A stretch of 13,972 nt of DNA from Pseudomonadota bacterium (GCA_023430845.1 JAEYYJ010000167.1:1-13972), one strand, 5' to 3'. Positions 1-8,114 are shown, numbered from the stretch's first letter. Numbers and translations: made by a program. Notes: generated by a model not told the origin, from the sequence alone.

Positions 1-2
1 AC

Positions 3-656
3 TGCTTCGCCGACGCAACGGTGTGGGATGCCTTCGATCCGAAGATGATGACTCTCTGCAGTCCCGATCCGCAGGCGTTCCGCCCGCCCGAGGAACCCGT
101 CAACGTGCTGCAGGTCCGCCTGCCGACGAACTTCAAGTCCGCGCGCTTCGAGAACCCGGAGCACACGGCGATCCTTCAGCAGATGGAAAAGGATATTGAA
201 GCGGCGCGCTTCGACATCGGCGGTGAGAAGATCGAAATCCCCGTTAAGCTGAAGGTGCACGACTCGGTCTTCGTGCCGCTCGCCAAGTGGGCGATGCTGC
301 TCGCGGGTAATTATCGCTGCGTTCAGAAGGATACGGTGCGGCCGATCAAGGAGGCCGTGCATTCGGATCCGGCGGCGAGCAAGGCCGTCTACGAGTGGGT
401 CGTCGATCTCTGCGTTTCGCTCGGCGCGGACAAGAAGGATCTCGTGCCCTTCGAGAAGTACGCCGCCGCGGCGCAGTCGCTGCTGACGCCGTCGTCTGCC
501 GCGCGTGCGCTGGCAGCCGGCGCCCAGAACATCGAGCGTGTCGATCTGCTCGTCCAGGGGATCGCGGCGGCCAAGGGGCGCTCGAATCCGGAAGTCGACA
601 AGACCGTCGAGATGGTCAACGGCTGGCTCGAAAAGAATCGCAAGAAAGCATCCTGA
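3..656 (+). CDS. Ketopantoate reductase (ApbA/PanE)-like protein, 5'-truncated by the window
   Basis: The frame is open from the left edge, so the true start lies upstream; the GTG at 21 is probably internal. 217 residues are visible. The last ~130 resemble the C-terminal helical domain of the ketopantoate reductase family: a Lys (about residue 95 here) followed by a helix with GN, then PSSAARALAAGAQNIERVD, a following LLVQG, and SNPEV, which fits the family's pattern of E-x-D-x-L-x-G then a conserved Pro. The Rossmann NAD(P) domain would lie off the window. The Lys-to-Asn spacing is 8 rather than the 4 of the catalytic Lys/Asn pair of E. coli PanE (recalled from memory), so it may not be a true pantoate-pathway enzyme. 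The next gene begins 21 nt downstream, so the two are probably co-transcribed. The family call is from pattern only and is moderately sure. Confidence 0.5.
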   Translation, partial: CFADATVWDAFDPKMMTLCSPDPQAFRPPEEPVNVLQVRLPTNFKSARFENPEHTAILQQMEKDIEAARFDIGGEKIEIPVKLKVHDSVFVPLAKWAMLLAGNYRCVQKDTVRPIKEAVHSDPAASKAVYEWVVDLCVSLGADKKDLVPFEKYAAAAQSLLTPSSAARALAAGAQNIERVDLLVQGIAAAKGRSNPEVDKTVEMVNGWLEKNRKKAS

Positions 657-677
657 AGCTAAGAGCGGTAAGCACAC

Positions 678-1874
678 ATGCAGAAGGTCGACAATGCGCA
701 GGCCGTGAACCGTCTCATGCGGTTCCTGGCCGTGGAAGGCGTGACCGGCAAAGAGGCGGCGATCGGTAAGGAGGTCGTCGCCGCGCTCAAGGAAGTGGGT
801 GTGCCGGCAAAGGCCATCCGCTTCGATGACGCCCACAAGCGCATTCCGGTGCCGTGCGAGACCGGCAACCTCATCGTCGATCTGCCGGGCCGCGGCCGTC
901 TCGGCAATGCGCTGCGCATCCTCTTCATGACGCATCTCGACACGGTGCCTTTGTGCGCGGGCGCCAAGCCCAAGATCCAGGGCCGTAAGATCGTCAACAC
1001 CGTGCGCACTGCGCTCGGTGGCGACAACCGCACGGGATGCGGCGTTCTCGTGACGCTCGTGGCCGAGCTGTTGGCGCAGAAGCTCGATCATCCGCCGCTG
1101 ACACTGCTTTTCACGGTGCGTGAGGAGAGCGGGCTCTGGGGCGCGCGCTTCGTCGATCCCAAGGATCTCAACGGCTGCCGCATCGGCTTCAACTACGACG
1201 GCCGCTCCGCGTCGTACGTGACGGTCGGTGCGGTCGGTGCCGATCGCTGGGAGGTCGAGATTTCCGGTCGTGCTGCGCACGCAGGCGGCGCGCCGGAGCG
1301 CGGTATCAGCTCGACGCTCATCCTTGCCGAGGCGCTCTCGGATGTGCGTCGTGGCGGTTGGTTCGGCAAGGTCGTTCAAGGGGACAAGGTCGGCACCAGC
1401 AATATCGGTCCGGTTTCGGGCGCGAGCGGCGGCCCTGCGGGCGATGCAACCAACGTCGTGACGGATTTCGTGCGCGTGCGCGGCGAAAGCCGGAGCCACG
1501 ACGCCAAGTTCCACAAGGAGATCACGGCGGCCTACAAGGCGGCCTTCGCCAAGGCCGCTGCCGGCGTTACGAACGTCCAGGGACAGTCCGGCAAGGTGAA
1601 GTTCATCTCCCACACGGACTACTATCCGTTCCGCATCAAGGACAATGCGCCGGTCGTCCAGCGGGCGATCGAGGCGGTGACTGCCCAGGGCATCAAGCCG
1701 GAGATCCGGGTCGCCAATGGCGGTCTCGATGCCAACTGGCTCGTTCGCCACGGCATCCCGACGGTGACCTTCGGCGCCGGCCAGAACGAGCCCCACACGG
1801 TCGACGAGTGGGTCGATCTCAAGGAGTACGAGGCAGCCTGCGGGCTCGCCGTCCAGCTCGCGACGATGAGTTAA
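678..1874 (+). CDS. M20 family metallopeptidase, PepT-like
   Basis: A 398-residue cytosolic zinc exopeptidase of the M20 (ArgE/DapE/CPG2/PepT) clan, expected to hydrolyse small peptides or N-acyl amino acids. The whole metal site can be placed: H86 and D88 in THLDTVP, bridging D116 in GGDNRTG, the general base/ligand pair E149-E150 in VREESG, D174 in YDGR, and H373 in NEPHTVDEW. The lid/dimerisation domain starts near residue 185 and contains H201 in AAHAGG. The length is normal for the family. The LGGDN and NEPHTVDEW motifs favour the PepT/PepT-like branch over ArgE or DapE, but the substrate cannot be read off. The ATG at 678 has only a weak upstream purine stretch (AGAGCGG). It lies 21 nt after the reductase-like gene, probably in one transcript, and its stop codon sits inside a 7-bp inverted repeat. 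Confidence 0.85.
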   Translation: MQKVDNAQAVNRLMRFLAVEGVTGKEAAIGKEVVAALKEVGVPAKAIRFDDAHKRIPVPCETGNLIVDLPGRGRLGNALRILFMTHLDTVPLCAGAKPKIQGRKIVNTVRTALGGDNRTGCGVLVTLVAELLAQKLDHPPLTLLFTVREESGLWGARFVDPKDLNGCRIGFNYDGRSASYVTVGAVGADRWEVEISGRAAHAGGAPERGISSTLILAEALSDVRRGGWFGKVVQGDKVGTSNIGPVSGASGGPAGDATNVVTDFVRVRGESRSHDAKFHKEITAAYKAAFAKAAAGVTNVQGQSGKVKFISHTDYYPFRIKDNAPVVQRAIEAVTAQGIKPEIRVANGGLDANWLVRHGIPTVTFGAGQNEPHTVDEWVDLKEYEAACGLAVQLATMS

Positions 1875-1887
1875 CCTTTGGGTTAAC
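1870..1887 (+). terminator. Inverted repeat GTTAACC-TTTG-GGTTAAC at the M20 peptidase stop codon
   Basis: A perfect 7-bp inverted repeat with a 4-nt loop that contains the stop codon (TAA, 1872-1874). In RNA it would fold into a short, AU-containing stem-loop. No T-run follows, so it is a poor intrinsic terminator. It could instead be a 3'-end stabilising hairpin or a DNA operator. Its GGTTAAC half-sites recur in the 6888-6899 palindrome. Confidence 0.35.
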
Positions 1888-1940
1888 CCGTACGCCGTAA
1901 CGTCGCTCAAGTTCAGCAAAAAGTGATTCGCTGCATGGCA

Positions 1941-1969
1941 CGTCGCGCCCTTGCCTCAGGGGCGCGACG
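1941..1969 (+). terminator. GC-rich 10-bp stem-loop between the M20 peptidase and SPFH genes
   Basis: CGTCGCGCCC (1941-1950) pairs perfectly with GGGCGCGACG (1960-1969) around a 9-nt loop, TTGCCTCAG. This is the strongest simple hairpin in the 187-nt gap between the two genes. There is no T-tract after it, so it could be a U-less terminator of the upstream pair or a structure in the 5' leader of the SPFH gene, ending 92 nt before its ATG. The rest of the gap (1888-1940 and 1970-2048) shows nothing else I recognise. Confidence 0.4.
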
Positions 1970-2048
1970 CGTCTGTGCGCGGCCGCAAATCCGGCGCGAC
2001 GGGCTGCCAAGAATGGCGCTCGCCAGCGCGCGATACAGGTCAGCTTGC

Positions 2049-2053
2049 AGGAG
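2049..2053 (+). promoter_or_regulatory. Ribosome binding site AGGAG that sets the SPFH gene start
   Basis: AGGAG lies 8 nt before the ATG at 2062. The in-frame ATG at 1951 has no such site, begins inside the 1941-1969 hairpin and would add 37 residues of low-complexity character, so 2062 is chosen. Confidence 0.75.
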
Positions 2054-2061
2054 CATCCATC

Positions 2062-3036
2062 ATGCGAACGTCCACGCCGACGACACAGGGATCCGGCGGT
2101 CCGGGCCGGCCAGGGTTTCCCACCCTGAAGTTCGGCAGTGTCGGTCTCGGCATCATCGCCGTGCTTGCGCTCGTCACCATGTGGCTCGGCATCTACCGTA
2201 TTGATGCAGGCCACGTCGGGATCGTGAAGCGCTTCGGCAACGTGGTCGACGTTGTCGATCCCGGCCTGCACATCAAGCTGCCGTGGGCCGACACAGTCGA
2301 GGAAATGGAAGTGCGCGAGCGCGCCTTTTCGATGACGCTCGATGCGGCGTCGCAGGATCCCCTGGAAATCCCCATCCAGGTAACGGTCAACTGGCTCGTG
2401 AAACGCGATCAGGTAAAGGACCTCTACATACAGTTTGGCAGTCTCGATCAGTTCGAGAAGCGCATTATCCTGCCGCGCTTGAACGACACGGTGAAAGGTG
2501 TGACCAGCGCCTACACGATCAACGATCTCCTGCGCAAACGTACTGAATTCCGGGATCGCTCGATGGAGACCTTCTCCAGCCGGATGCCGGAGGATGTGCA
2601 GATCACCGGCTTCTCGGTCGTCAACATCGGCTTCCCGCCCGAGTACACGAAGGCGATCCGCGACAAGCAGGTCGCGCGTGAGCAGGCGGAGACGGAGAAG
2701 TTCGTGCTCGAGCGTCAGCGCCTGACCTCGACGCAGACCACTCAGAGCGCAGAAGCGCAGCGCGATGCCGACAAGGCGCGTGCCGACGGCCGCGCCTACG
2801 AGATCAAGGTCCAGGGCGACGCGCAGGCGGATGCTATCCGTGTCATGGGAGCGGCGCTGGCGCAGAACCCGCTCGTCGTCGAATACCGCAAGGTGGAGAA
2901 GTGGGGCGGCACGTTCCCGACGACGTTCATGGGCGGCGATGCCGGCGCCAACACGCTCTGGAGCATGCCGGGGACCGGGGCGCCAGCAACGGGCGGCACT
3001 CCGCGGGCGGCGAACGTACAGCAACCAAGACAATAA
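2062..3036 (+). CDS. SPFH/band-7 (prohibitin-like) membrane protein
   Basis: A 324-residue membrane scaffold of the SPFH (stomatin/prohibitin/flotillin/HflK) superfamily. Layout: a short Gly/Pro/Thr-rich N-terminus (1-22), one hydrophobic segment (about 25-44, VGLGIIAVLALVTMWLGI), the band-7 domain (about 45-210, opening with IDAGHVGIVKRFG and the characteristic DPGLHIKLPW), then a charged helical/coiled-coil stretch rich in Ala, Gln and Arg (about 195-265), and a low-complexity Gly/Ala/Pro tail (about 300-324). The N-terminal anchor implies that the domain is held at the cytoplasmic membrane; which side it faces is not certain. Homologues form ring assemblies that organise membrane proteins and proteases such as FtsH. 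No NfeD, HflC or FtsH partner is next to it, and its function is not evident from its neighbours. Confidence 0.85.
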   Translation: MRTSTPTTQGSGGPGRPGFPTLKFGSVGLGIIAVLALVTMWLGIYRIDAGHVGIVKRFGNVVDVVDPGLHIKLPWADTVEEMEVRERAFSMTLDAASQDPLEIPIQVTVNWLVKRDQVKDLYIQFGSLDQFEKRIILPRLNDTVKGVTSAYTINDLLRKRTEFRDRSMETFSSRMPEDVQITGFSVVNIGFPPEYTKAIRDKQVAREQAETEKFVLERQRLTSTQTTQSAEAQRDADKARADGRAYEIKVQGDAQADAIRVMGAALAQNPLVVEYRKVEKWGGTFPTTFMGGDAGANTLWSMPGTGAPATGGTPRAANVQQPRQ

Positions 3037-3047
3037 AAGCGCGACGA

Positions 3048-3072
3048 GGCGGGCCGGCTAAGCCTTCCCGCC
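3048..3072. terminator. Hairpin between convergent SPFH and M20 amidohydrolase genes
   Basis: GGCGGG (3048-3053) pairs with CCCGCC (3067-3072), and inside it GGC (3056-3058) pairs with GCC (3062-3064), separated by a 2-by-2 internal mismatch. It spans the end of the minus-strand gene and lies just after the + strand stop at 3036. The placement between convergent stops suggests a bidirectional terminator. Reading the minus strand, a CTTTTATT run follows about 11 nt later; there is no T-tract on the + side. Confidence 0.4.
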
Positions 3073-4314
3073 CACGACTTCCGCCTTTTCGAGCACGGCG
3101 TGCAGCAGCACGTCGGTGCCGGCGGCGGCCCACTCCGGTGTCATGTTCTCGGCTTCGTTGTGGCTGATGCCGTCGATGCACGGCGTGAAGATCATGGCGG
3201 CGGGTGCGACGCGCGCGACGTAGACCGCATCGTGGCCGGCACCTGATGTAATGTCGCGCGTCGTGTAGCCGAGCTTCTTCGCGGCATTGCGCACCGCCGT
3301 GACGCAAGTCGCCTCGAAGGGCTGCGGTGGGAAGTCAGCCACCATCTTGATCTCTGCCGTCACGCCCGTCTTCGCCGCGATCTCCTCGAAGCCCGCGCGC
3401 AGTGCCTTGTCCATGGAAATGAGTTTGTCACCGTCCGGATGGCGGAAGTCGACGGTGATGAAAACGCGCCCGGGAATGACATTGCGCGAGTTCGGGTAGA
3501 CCTCGACCATGCCACAGGTCGCGCAGGCGCTCGGATCATGATCATGGCCGATCTTGTTCACGAGCTCGACGATGCGCGCCGCTGCGAGCAGTGCGTCCTT
3601 GCGCCGGTTCATGGGTGTGGGGCCGGCGTGGCTCTCGACGCCCGTTAGCGTGATCTCGTACCACTTCTGTCCGTTCGCCGCCGTGACGATGCCGATCTCG
3701 ATGCCCTCTTCCTCCAGGATCGGACCCTGCTCGATATGCAGCTCAAAGAGCGCATGGACCGGACGCCCGCCAACTTTCTCGGGGCCCGAATAGCCGATCC
3801 GGTTCAGTTCCTCGCCGAAAACCTTGCCCTCGGGATCTTTCGTCGCGAGCGCATCTTCGAGCGTGATCACGCCGGCGAATACGCCCGACGCGATCATGGC
3901 CGGTGCAAAGCGCGAGCCTTCTTCATTCGTCCACACGCAGATCTCGATCGGGTGCCGCGTCTTGATGTCGAGGTCATTGAGCGAGCGCACGACCTCGAGC
4001 GCAGCCATGACACCGAGCGCGCCATCGAATTTTCCGCCCGTAGGCTGGGTGTCGAGATGGCTGCCGATGAGCACCGGCGGCAGACTGTCGTCGGTACCGG
4101 CGCGGCGCGCGAACATCGATCCCATCTTATCGATCTTGATGGTGCAGCCCGCCTTGCGGCACCAGTCTCCGAAGAGATCGCGTGACTGGCGGTCGAGATC
4201 GGTGAGCGTCAGACGGTTGACGCCGCCCTTGGGCGTCGCGCCGATCTGGGCCATCTTCATGAGGCTGTCCCACAGCCGCTTGCCGTCGATCCTGAGATTG
4301 CTGTCCGCGGTCAT
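3058..4314 (-). CDS. M20 Zn-dependent amidohydrolase, hydantoinase/carbamoylase family
   Basis: A 418-residue enzyme of the N-carbamoyl-L-amino acid hydrolase/beta-ureidopropionase/allantoate amidohydrolase group, which removes carbamoyl (ureido) groups using two metal ions. Diagnostic blocks: GSHLDTQPTGGKFDGALGV (H86, D97), NEEGSRF (E131, E132), HIEQGP (H193), GVESHAGPTPMNRRKDAL (H229 and substrate-binding residues), NSRNVIPG, SGAGHDA (H361) and DGISHNEAEN (H385). Length is typical. The TGGKFDGALGV and ESHAGPTPM motifs clearly separate it from the PepT-like M20 gene at 678. No hydantoinase or dihydropyrimidinase gene is nearby, so the substrate (carbamoyl amino acid, ureidopropionate or ureidoglycolate type) is open. 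It is convergent with the SPFH gene and divergent from the DadA-like gene. The FNR/FixK-like box sits just upstream of its ATG. Confidence 0.85.
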   Translation of the reverse strand: MTADSNLRIDGKRLWDSLMKMAQIGATPKGGVNRLTLTDLDRQSRDLFGDWCRKAGCTIKIDKMGSMFARRAGTDDSLPPVLIGSHLDTQPTGGKFDGALGVMAALEVVRSLNDLDIKTRHPIEICVWTNEEGSRFAPAMIASGVFAGVITLEDALATKDPEGKVFGEELNRIGYSGPEKVGGRPVHALFELHIEQGPILEEEGIEIGIVTAANGQKWYEITLTGVESHAGPTPMNRRKDALLAAARIVELVNKIGHDHDPSACATCGMVEVYPNSRNVIPGRVFITVDFRHPDGDKLISMDKALRAGFEEIAAKTGVTAEIKMVADFPPQPFEATCVTAVRNAAKKLGYTTRDITSGAGHDAVYVARVAPAAMIFTPCIDGISHNEAENMTPEWAAAGTDVLLHAVLEKAEVVGGKA

Positions 4315-4326
4315 GACGTACTTTCT

Positions 4327-4340
4327 TTGATCTCGATCAA
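4327..4340. promoter_or_regulatory. FNR/FixK-type box TTGATCTCGATCAA
   Basis: A perfect match to the consensus TTGAT-N4-ATCAA bound by FNR/Anr/FixK regulators; the symmetrical arms extend to 6 bp (TTGATC-TC-GATCAA). It is intergenic, its centre 19 nt upstream of the minus-strand amidohydrolase ATG and about 246 nt upstream of the + strand oxidoreductase ATG. A centre so close to the minus gene start would fit repression of that gene better than class II activation. For the + gene it is far away unless transcription starts well upstream. Known: the consensus. Inferred: that it is functional here. Confidence 0.5.
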
Positions 4341-4445
4341 GGGAGGGGCCACGAAGCGACCCTGCACCGCCTAAGTCCGCGCATGACCGGTCGGCGCCAA
4401 TGGACTATTGCCATTCGGGGCTGACAATTGGAAGCTGGAAGGGTA

Positions 4446-4471
4446 GGCACTGTGCCTAGCTGCAGGCACAG
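4446..4471. repeat. Overlapping inverted repeats GGCACTGTGCC and CTGTGCC-N8-GGCACAG
   Basis: Within the 265-nt divergent intergenic region, CTGTGCC (4450-4456) and GGCACAG (4465-4471) form a perfect 7-bp inverted repeat around TAGCTGCA, and the left arm also forms a near-perfect dyad with GGCAC at 4446. Three GGCAC/GTGCC half-sites in 26 bp suggest an operator for an unknown dimeric regulator, or an mRNA hairpin in the leader of the oxidoreductase gene. Nearby are a weaker dyad (AATGG-N7-CCATT, 4399-4415) and a GACCGGTC palindrome (4385-4392). I do not see a convincing -35/-10 pair. Confidence 0.35.
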
Positions 4472-4579
4472 CGGAACGGCGTCCGGAAGAGACGAGCCCC
4501 GGGAGCGAAGACGACTAAATCAAAGATCACGACCCACCCACAAAGCTCGATAGCATCATCTGAACCGGATCCCTCCCTC

Positions 4580-5821
4580 ATGAGCAACGATGTGATCGTC
4601 CTCGGCGCCGGCATGGTCGGTGTGTCTACGGCGCTGCATTTGCAGCAGCGCGGCCGCTCGGTGGCGCTCGTCGACCGGCGCGGTGTGGCCGAGGAGACCT
4701 CCTACGGCAATGCGGGTATCATTCAGCGCGAGGGCATCGTGCCCTATCTCTTCCCGCGCGAATGGGCGACCATCCTGCGCTATGCGCGCAATCAATCGAC
4801 GGACGCCTCGTTCCAGTGGTCGTCGCTGCCGAGCATCGCGCCGTGGATGTTCAAATATTGGCACTGGTCGACCGAGGCTGGGATGCACGCGACGGCGCGG
4901 GCCATGGCGCCGATCGTGACGCGCTGCGTCGACGAGCATGAGCACTTCATGAACGAGGCCGGCGTCATCGGTATGATTCGCCGCACGGGCTACCTGCGGC
5001 TCTATCGCAATGAGGCGGCGCTCGAGAAGGCCATCCGCGAAGATAACGAAGTCAAGGCGAAGTACGGTGTGGTCGCAAAGCCCGTAACCCGCACCGAGCT
5101 CGCCGAAATGGAGCCGCATCTGAAGTCCGTCTACGTCGGCGGCATATTCCTGCCAGATCCCTGCAGCGTCGGTGACCCGAGTGCGCTCGGCAAGGCTTAC
5201 GGCGATCTCTTTACGCGTCGTGGCGGCGCGCTGGTCGAGGGCGAGGCGCGCTCGCTGACGCGCGACGGTGCCGGATGGAAGGTCGCGACGCGCGATGGGT
5301 GGATTTCAGCGCCGGATGTCGTTGTCGCGCTGGGGCCGTGGTCCGACACGGTGACAAGCGCGCAGGGCTTGAAGCTGCCGCTCGGCGTCAAGCGCGGCTA
5401 TCACATGCACTATCGCCCCGAGGGCAACGCGACGCTCAGCCGGCCTGTCATCGATACGACTGTCGGCTATGCCATGGCGCCCATGACGAAGGGCATTCGC
5501 ATCACGACGGGTGCCGAATTCGCGGTACGTGACGCGCCGCCGAACTACGCGCAACTCGAGCGCGTCGAGCCGCTCGCGCGCGCGGCCTTCCCGCTTGCCG
5601 AGCGCGTCGAGGCCGAGCCCTGGCTCGGGCGGCGGCCGACCATGCCGGACATGCTGCCGGTCATTGGCCAAGCCGCCGGCAAGAAGGGTCTCTGGATGAA
5701 CTTCGGCCACCACCATCTCGGTTTTACGCTGGGGCCCGTAACGGGGCGCCTGCTCGCCGAAATGATGACCGGCGAGAAGCCATTCACGGATCCGCACCCC
5801 TATCGCGCCGAGAGGTTCTGA
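4580..5821 (+). CDS. FAD-dependent oxidoreductase, DAO family (D-amino acid dehydrogenase-like)
   Basis: A 413-residue flavoenzyme of the DAO superfamily, closest in pattern to DadA-type D-amino acid dehydrogenases, which oxidatively deaminate amino acids to 2-oxo acids and ammonia and pass electrons to the respiratory chain. The N-terminus holds the Rossmann FAD motif G9-A-G11-M-V-G14 with acidic D32 at the end of the second strand (VALVDRRG) and the DadA-like SYGNAGII segment (41-48). The substrate domain is central. The C-terminal FAD-contacting part contains WLGRRPTMPDMLPVIG (348-363) and HHHLGFTLGPVTGRLLAEMM (377-396). Full length, no signal peptide or transmembrane segment. The ATG at 4580 has almost no Shine-Dalgarno (CCGGATCCCTCCCTC precedes it), so expression may be low or the start may differ. 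Glycine or opine oxidase activity is the alternative. Confidence 0.8.
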   Translation: MSNDVIVLGAGMVGVSTALHLQQRGRSVALVDRRGVAEETSYGNAGIIQREGIVPYLFPREWATILRYARNQSTDASFQWSSLPSIAPWMFKYWHWSTEAGMHATARAMAPIVTRCVDEHEHFMNEAGVIGMIRRTGYLRLYRNEAALEKAIREDNEVKAKYGVVAKPVTRTELAEMEPHLKSVYVGGIFLPDPCSVGDPSALGKAYGDLFTRRGGALVEGEARSLTRDGAGWKVATRDGWISAPDVVVALGPWSDTVTSAQGLKLPLGVKRGYHMHYRPEGNATLSRPVIDTTVGYAMAPMTKGIRITTGAEFAVRDAPPNYAQLERVEPLARAAFPLAERVEAEPWLGRRPTMPDMLPVIGQAAGKKGLWMNFGHHHLGFTLGPVTGRLLAEMMTGEKPFTDPHPYRAERF

Positions 5822-5840
5822 GGGCCATCAAGAGCCCTTT
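5821..5840 (+). terminator. Short stem-loop AGGGC-N8-GCCCT-TT between convergent genes
   Basis: A 5-bp perfect stem (5821-5825 with 5834-5838) followed by TT lies across the 6-nt gap between the oxidoreductase stop (5819-5821) and the P1 peptidase stop on the other strand (5828-5830). It could be a weak terminator for the oxidoreductase gene, but the stem is short and overlaps the end of the opposing coding region. Confidence 0.25.
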
Positions 5841-6826
5841 CCGAACTTGTCACGCCACGCGGGTAAGGCGCCTGGGAACGGCAGTGCCGTCGCCTCGTAC
5901 ACCCCGCGCGCAATGGCGCGGGCAAGACAGTCGCCCGCTGCCATGCCGATCTCGGTGAGGTCCGGCAACGGGTCGGTGAGCGGCTTCCTCTGCGTCGCGA
6001 CGGCGAAGACCGTATCCCCATCCATGGGCGCGTGTGCCGGTCGGACCGCACGCGCGAGGCCATCGTCCGCCATGATGGCGATGCGCTTTGCCTGTGGCTT
6101 CGTGAGAATTGCGTCGGTTGCGACGAGGCCGATCGTCGTTGCCGGCTGGCGGCCGCCTTTCATGCGCAGGGAGAGGTCGCTTTCGCTGAGATGCGCGGGG
6201 CTGCCGAGCCCGCCGAATTCCTTGCCGATCTCCACAGCCGCTGCCCAGAAGTGCGGTCCGGTGCCAATCGTGGCCGAGCCGACTGCATTAACGACCGCAA
6301 TAGCGGCGACTGTAAAGCCGCTCGCGGTGACCATGCTCGCCGAGCCGAGCCCGCCCTTCATCGACACGGTGGTCGCGCCATAGCCACCACCAACTGTGCC
6401 GAGCGCAAAGTCACCCGCGCTCGCCCGCTCGGCGGCCTGCCATCCAAGATCCCAGTATGGCGGTTTGCGGCCCCAATCTTTGTTGCCTCCATTGAGGAGA
6501 TCAAACGTGATGGCCTGCACGGCGATCGGAATGTTGATCGCGCCAATGCGAACGCCAGCGCCTTGCTCGCGCAAATGACCGATAACGCCACCCGCTGCAT
6601 CGAGACCGAAAAGCGAGCCGCCCGAAAGAACCACCGCGTTGATGCCCATCGCGCTCATCTCGGGCTCCAGCAGCGCCGTATCCCGCGATCCGGGCGCGCC
6701 GCCTCGTGTGACGGCCGACGCGACATTATCGACGTCGACGATAATGGCCGTGACGCCGCTCGCGACCGCTGGGTCATGGGCGTGGCCGACACGCAGGCCT
6801 TCGATGTCCGTGATCAGATTTCTCAT
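5828..6826 (-). CDS. P1 family peptidase (DmpA/NylC-like aminopeptidase)
   Basis: A 332-residue member of the P1 (DmpA/BapA/NylC) Ntn-hydrolase-like family: amidases or aminopeptidases made as one chain and cleaved autocatalytically, the new N-terminal Ser/Thr being the nucleophile. It opens with ITDIEGLRVGHAHD, then AVVLSGGSLFGLDAAGGV (about 65-82), the Gly-rich GTVGGGYGATTVSMKGGLGS, VVNAVGS, and the nucleophile region PATTIGLVATDA, followed by MADDGLARAVRPAHAPMDGD. The likely nucleophile is T230; residue 229 before it is Ala where relatives usually carry Asn or Gly. The ATG at 6826 is preferred over 6862: it has AGGA 9 nt upstream, and the family motif begins right after it. The gene is convergent to the DadA-like gene and divergent from pobA. 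Substrate unknown; peptides, beta-peptides or cyclic amides are possible. Confidence 0.8.
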   Translation of the reverse strand: MRNLITDIEGLRVGHAHDPAVASGVTAIIVDVDNVASAVTRGGAPGSRDTALLEPEMSAMGINAVVLSGGSLFGLDAAGGVIGHLREQGAGVRIGAINIPIAVQAITFDLLNGGNKDWGRKPPYWDLGWQAAERASAGDFALGTVGGGYGATTVSMKGGLGSASMVTASGFTVAAIAVVNAVGSATIGTGPHFWAAAVEIGKEFGGLGSPAHLSESDLSLRMKGGRQPATTIGLVATDAILTKPQAKRIAIMADDGLARAVRPAHAPMDGDTVFAVATQRKPLTDPLPDLTEIGMAAGDCLARAIARGVYEATALPFPGALPAWRDKFGKGS

Positions 6827-6835
6827 GTCGCAGGA

Positions 6836-6839
6836 TCCT
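6836..6839 (-). promoter_or_regulatory. Ribosome binding site AGGA deciding the P1 peptidase start
   Basis: On the minus strand AGGA (within GGTAGGATCC) lies 9 nt upstream of the ATG at 6826. The alternative ATG 36 nt upstream at 6862 has no purine-rich site before it, so the shorter protein is favoured. Confidence 0.55.
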
Positions 6840-6887
6840 ACCAGTTGCGGGCTGCCAGCCATCAGGATCTGAGATAGTCTGCGAACA

Positions 6888-8114
<1,227 letters not shown>

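Noticed and set aside
1951..2061. 37-residue N-terminal extension of the SPFH protein from the ATG at 1951
   Set aside because: No Shine-Dalgarno, starts in the loop of a strong hairpin, and the sequence is unlike the family; AGGAG precedes the ATG at 2062.
1819..3033. Long open frame (404 codons) on the minus strand opposite the SPFH gene
   Set aside because: It lies antisense to a clear SPFH protein, is Arg/His-rich with no family motif, and is explained by high-GC codon bias.
4421..4449. Possible sigma-70 promoter CTGACA-N17-TAGGCA
   Set aside because: The -10 matches the consensus at only two positions, too weak to report as a promoter.
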